Of a stretch of DNA of 64,000 nt, positions 17,385-64,000 are shown piece by piece. Source of the DNA: Amorphochlora amoebiformis (lineage: Eukaryota > Cercozoa > Chlorarachniophyceae). Below the pieces are notes generated by a model. The model had not been told where the DNA came from and ran no database searches. It saw only the letters and a list, made by a program, of their open reading frames with translations. Position 1 is the first letter of the stretch, and each line of letters begins with the position of its first letter. Made by a program: the position numbers and the translations under genes. The stretch is from assembly GCA_054601695.1 (NCBI GenBank), contig BAAHQB010000185.1, positions 248,001-312,000 on the forward strand, written 5' to 3'.

Positions 17385-64000
<46,616 letters not shown>

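Overview
The window is nuclear DNA of a eukaryote, very AT-rich and dominated by TA microsatellites, degenerate telomere-type hexamer arrays (CCCTAA/TTAGGG) and C/T or G/A simple sequence. Real genes are present but are cut into very small exons (17-269 nt) by GT-AG introns filled with these repeats, so almost every long open frame is a repeat artefact. I assembled genes by reading splice sites, intron phase and protein-family motifs by eye. I cannot name the species. A ciliated or centriole-bearing protist is suggested by a CEP95-like protein, the hexameric telomere motif and the tiny exons, but this is inference.

Layout, left to right. (1) 221-7393, plus strand: a tentative nine-exon gene for a 144-residue basic, probably disordered protein rich in SP/TP sites. 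(2) 8198-11530, minus strand: a 14-exon gene for a 479-residue protein with a CH-like N-terminus and coiled-coil C-terminus, resembling centrosomal CEP95. (3) 11531-11725: a short divergent promoter region. (4) 11726-15714, plus strand: a 12-exon J-domain co-chaperone of 380 residues in which the usual class B C-terminus is replaced by three tandem repeats of about 50 residues. (5) 15715-17384: intergenic, with a spare copy of an exon of the next gene. (6) 17385 to beyond the right edge, minus strand: one ABCC/MRP-type ABC transporter gene. I trace 54 exons (exon 1 at 63101-63152, exon 54 at 17385-17501) giving 1136 residues in one frame across all 53 introns: most of TMD1, NBD1, linker, TMD2, NBD2 and the stop codon. 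The N-terminus lies outside the window. About 3.4 kb of coding sequence is spread over 45.8 kb.

The striking biology is in the transporter introns. Many exons are accompanied by one to three decayed partial copies of themselves, separated by TA tracts. Several introns consist almost wholly of telomere-type repeat, with splice sites that look built from the hexamer. There are also minisatellites, a large 82-90 bp satellite, inverted-repeat elements and one probable GC-AG intron. No tRNA, rRNA, CRISPR or recognisable transposase gene was seen.
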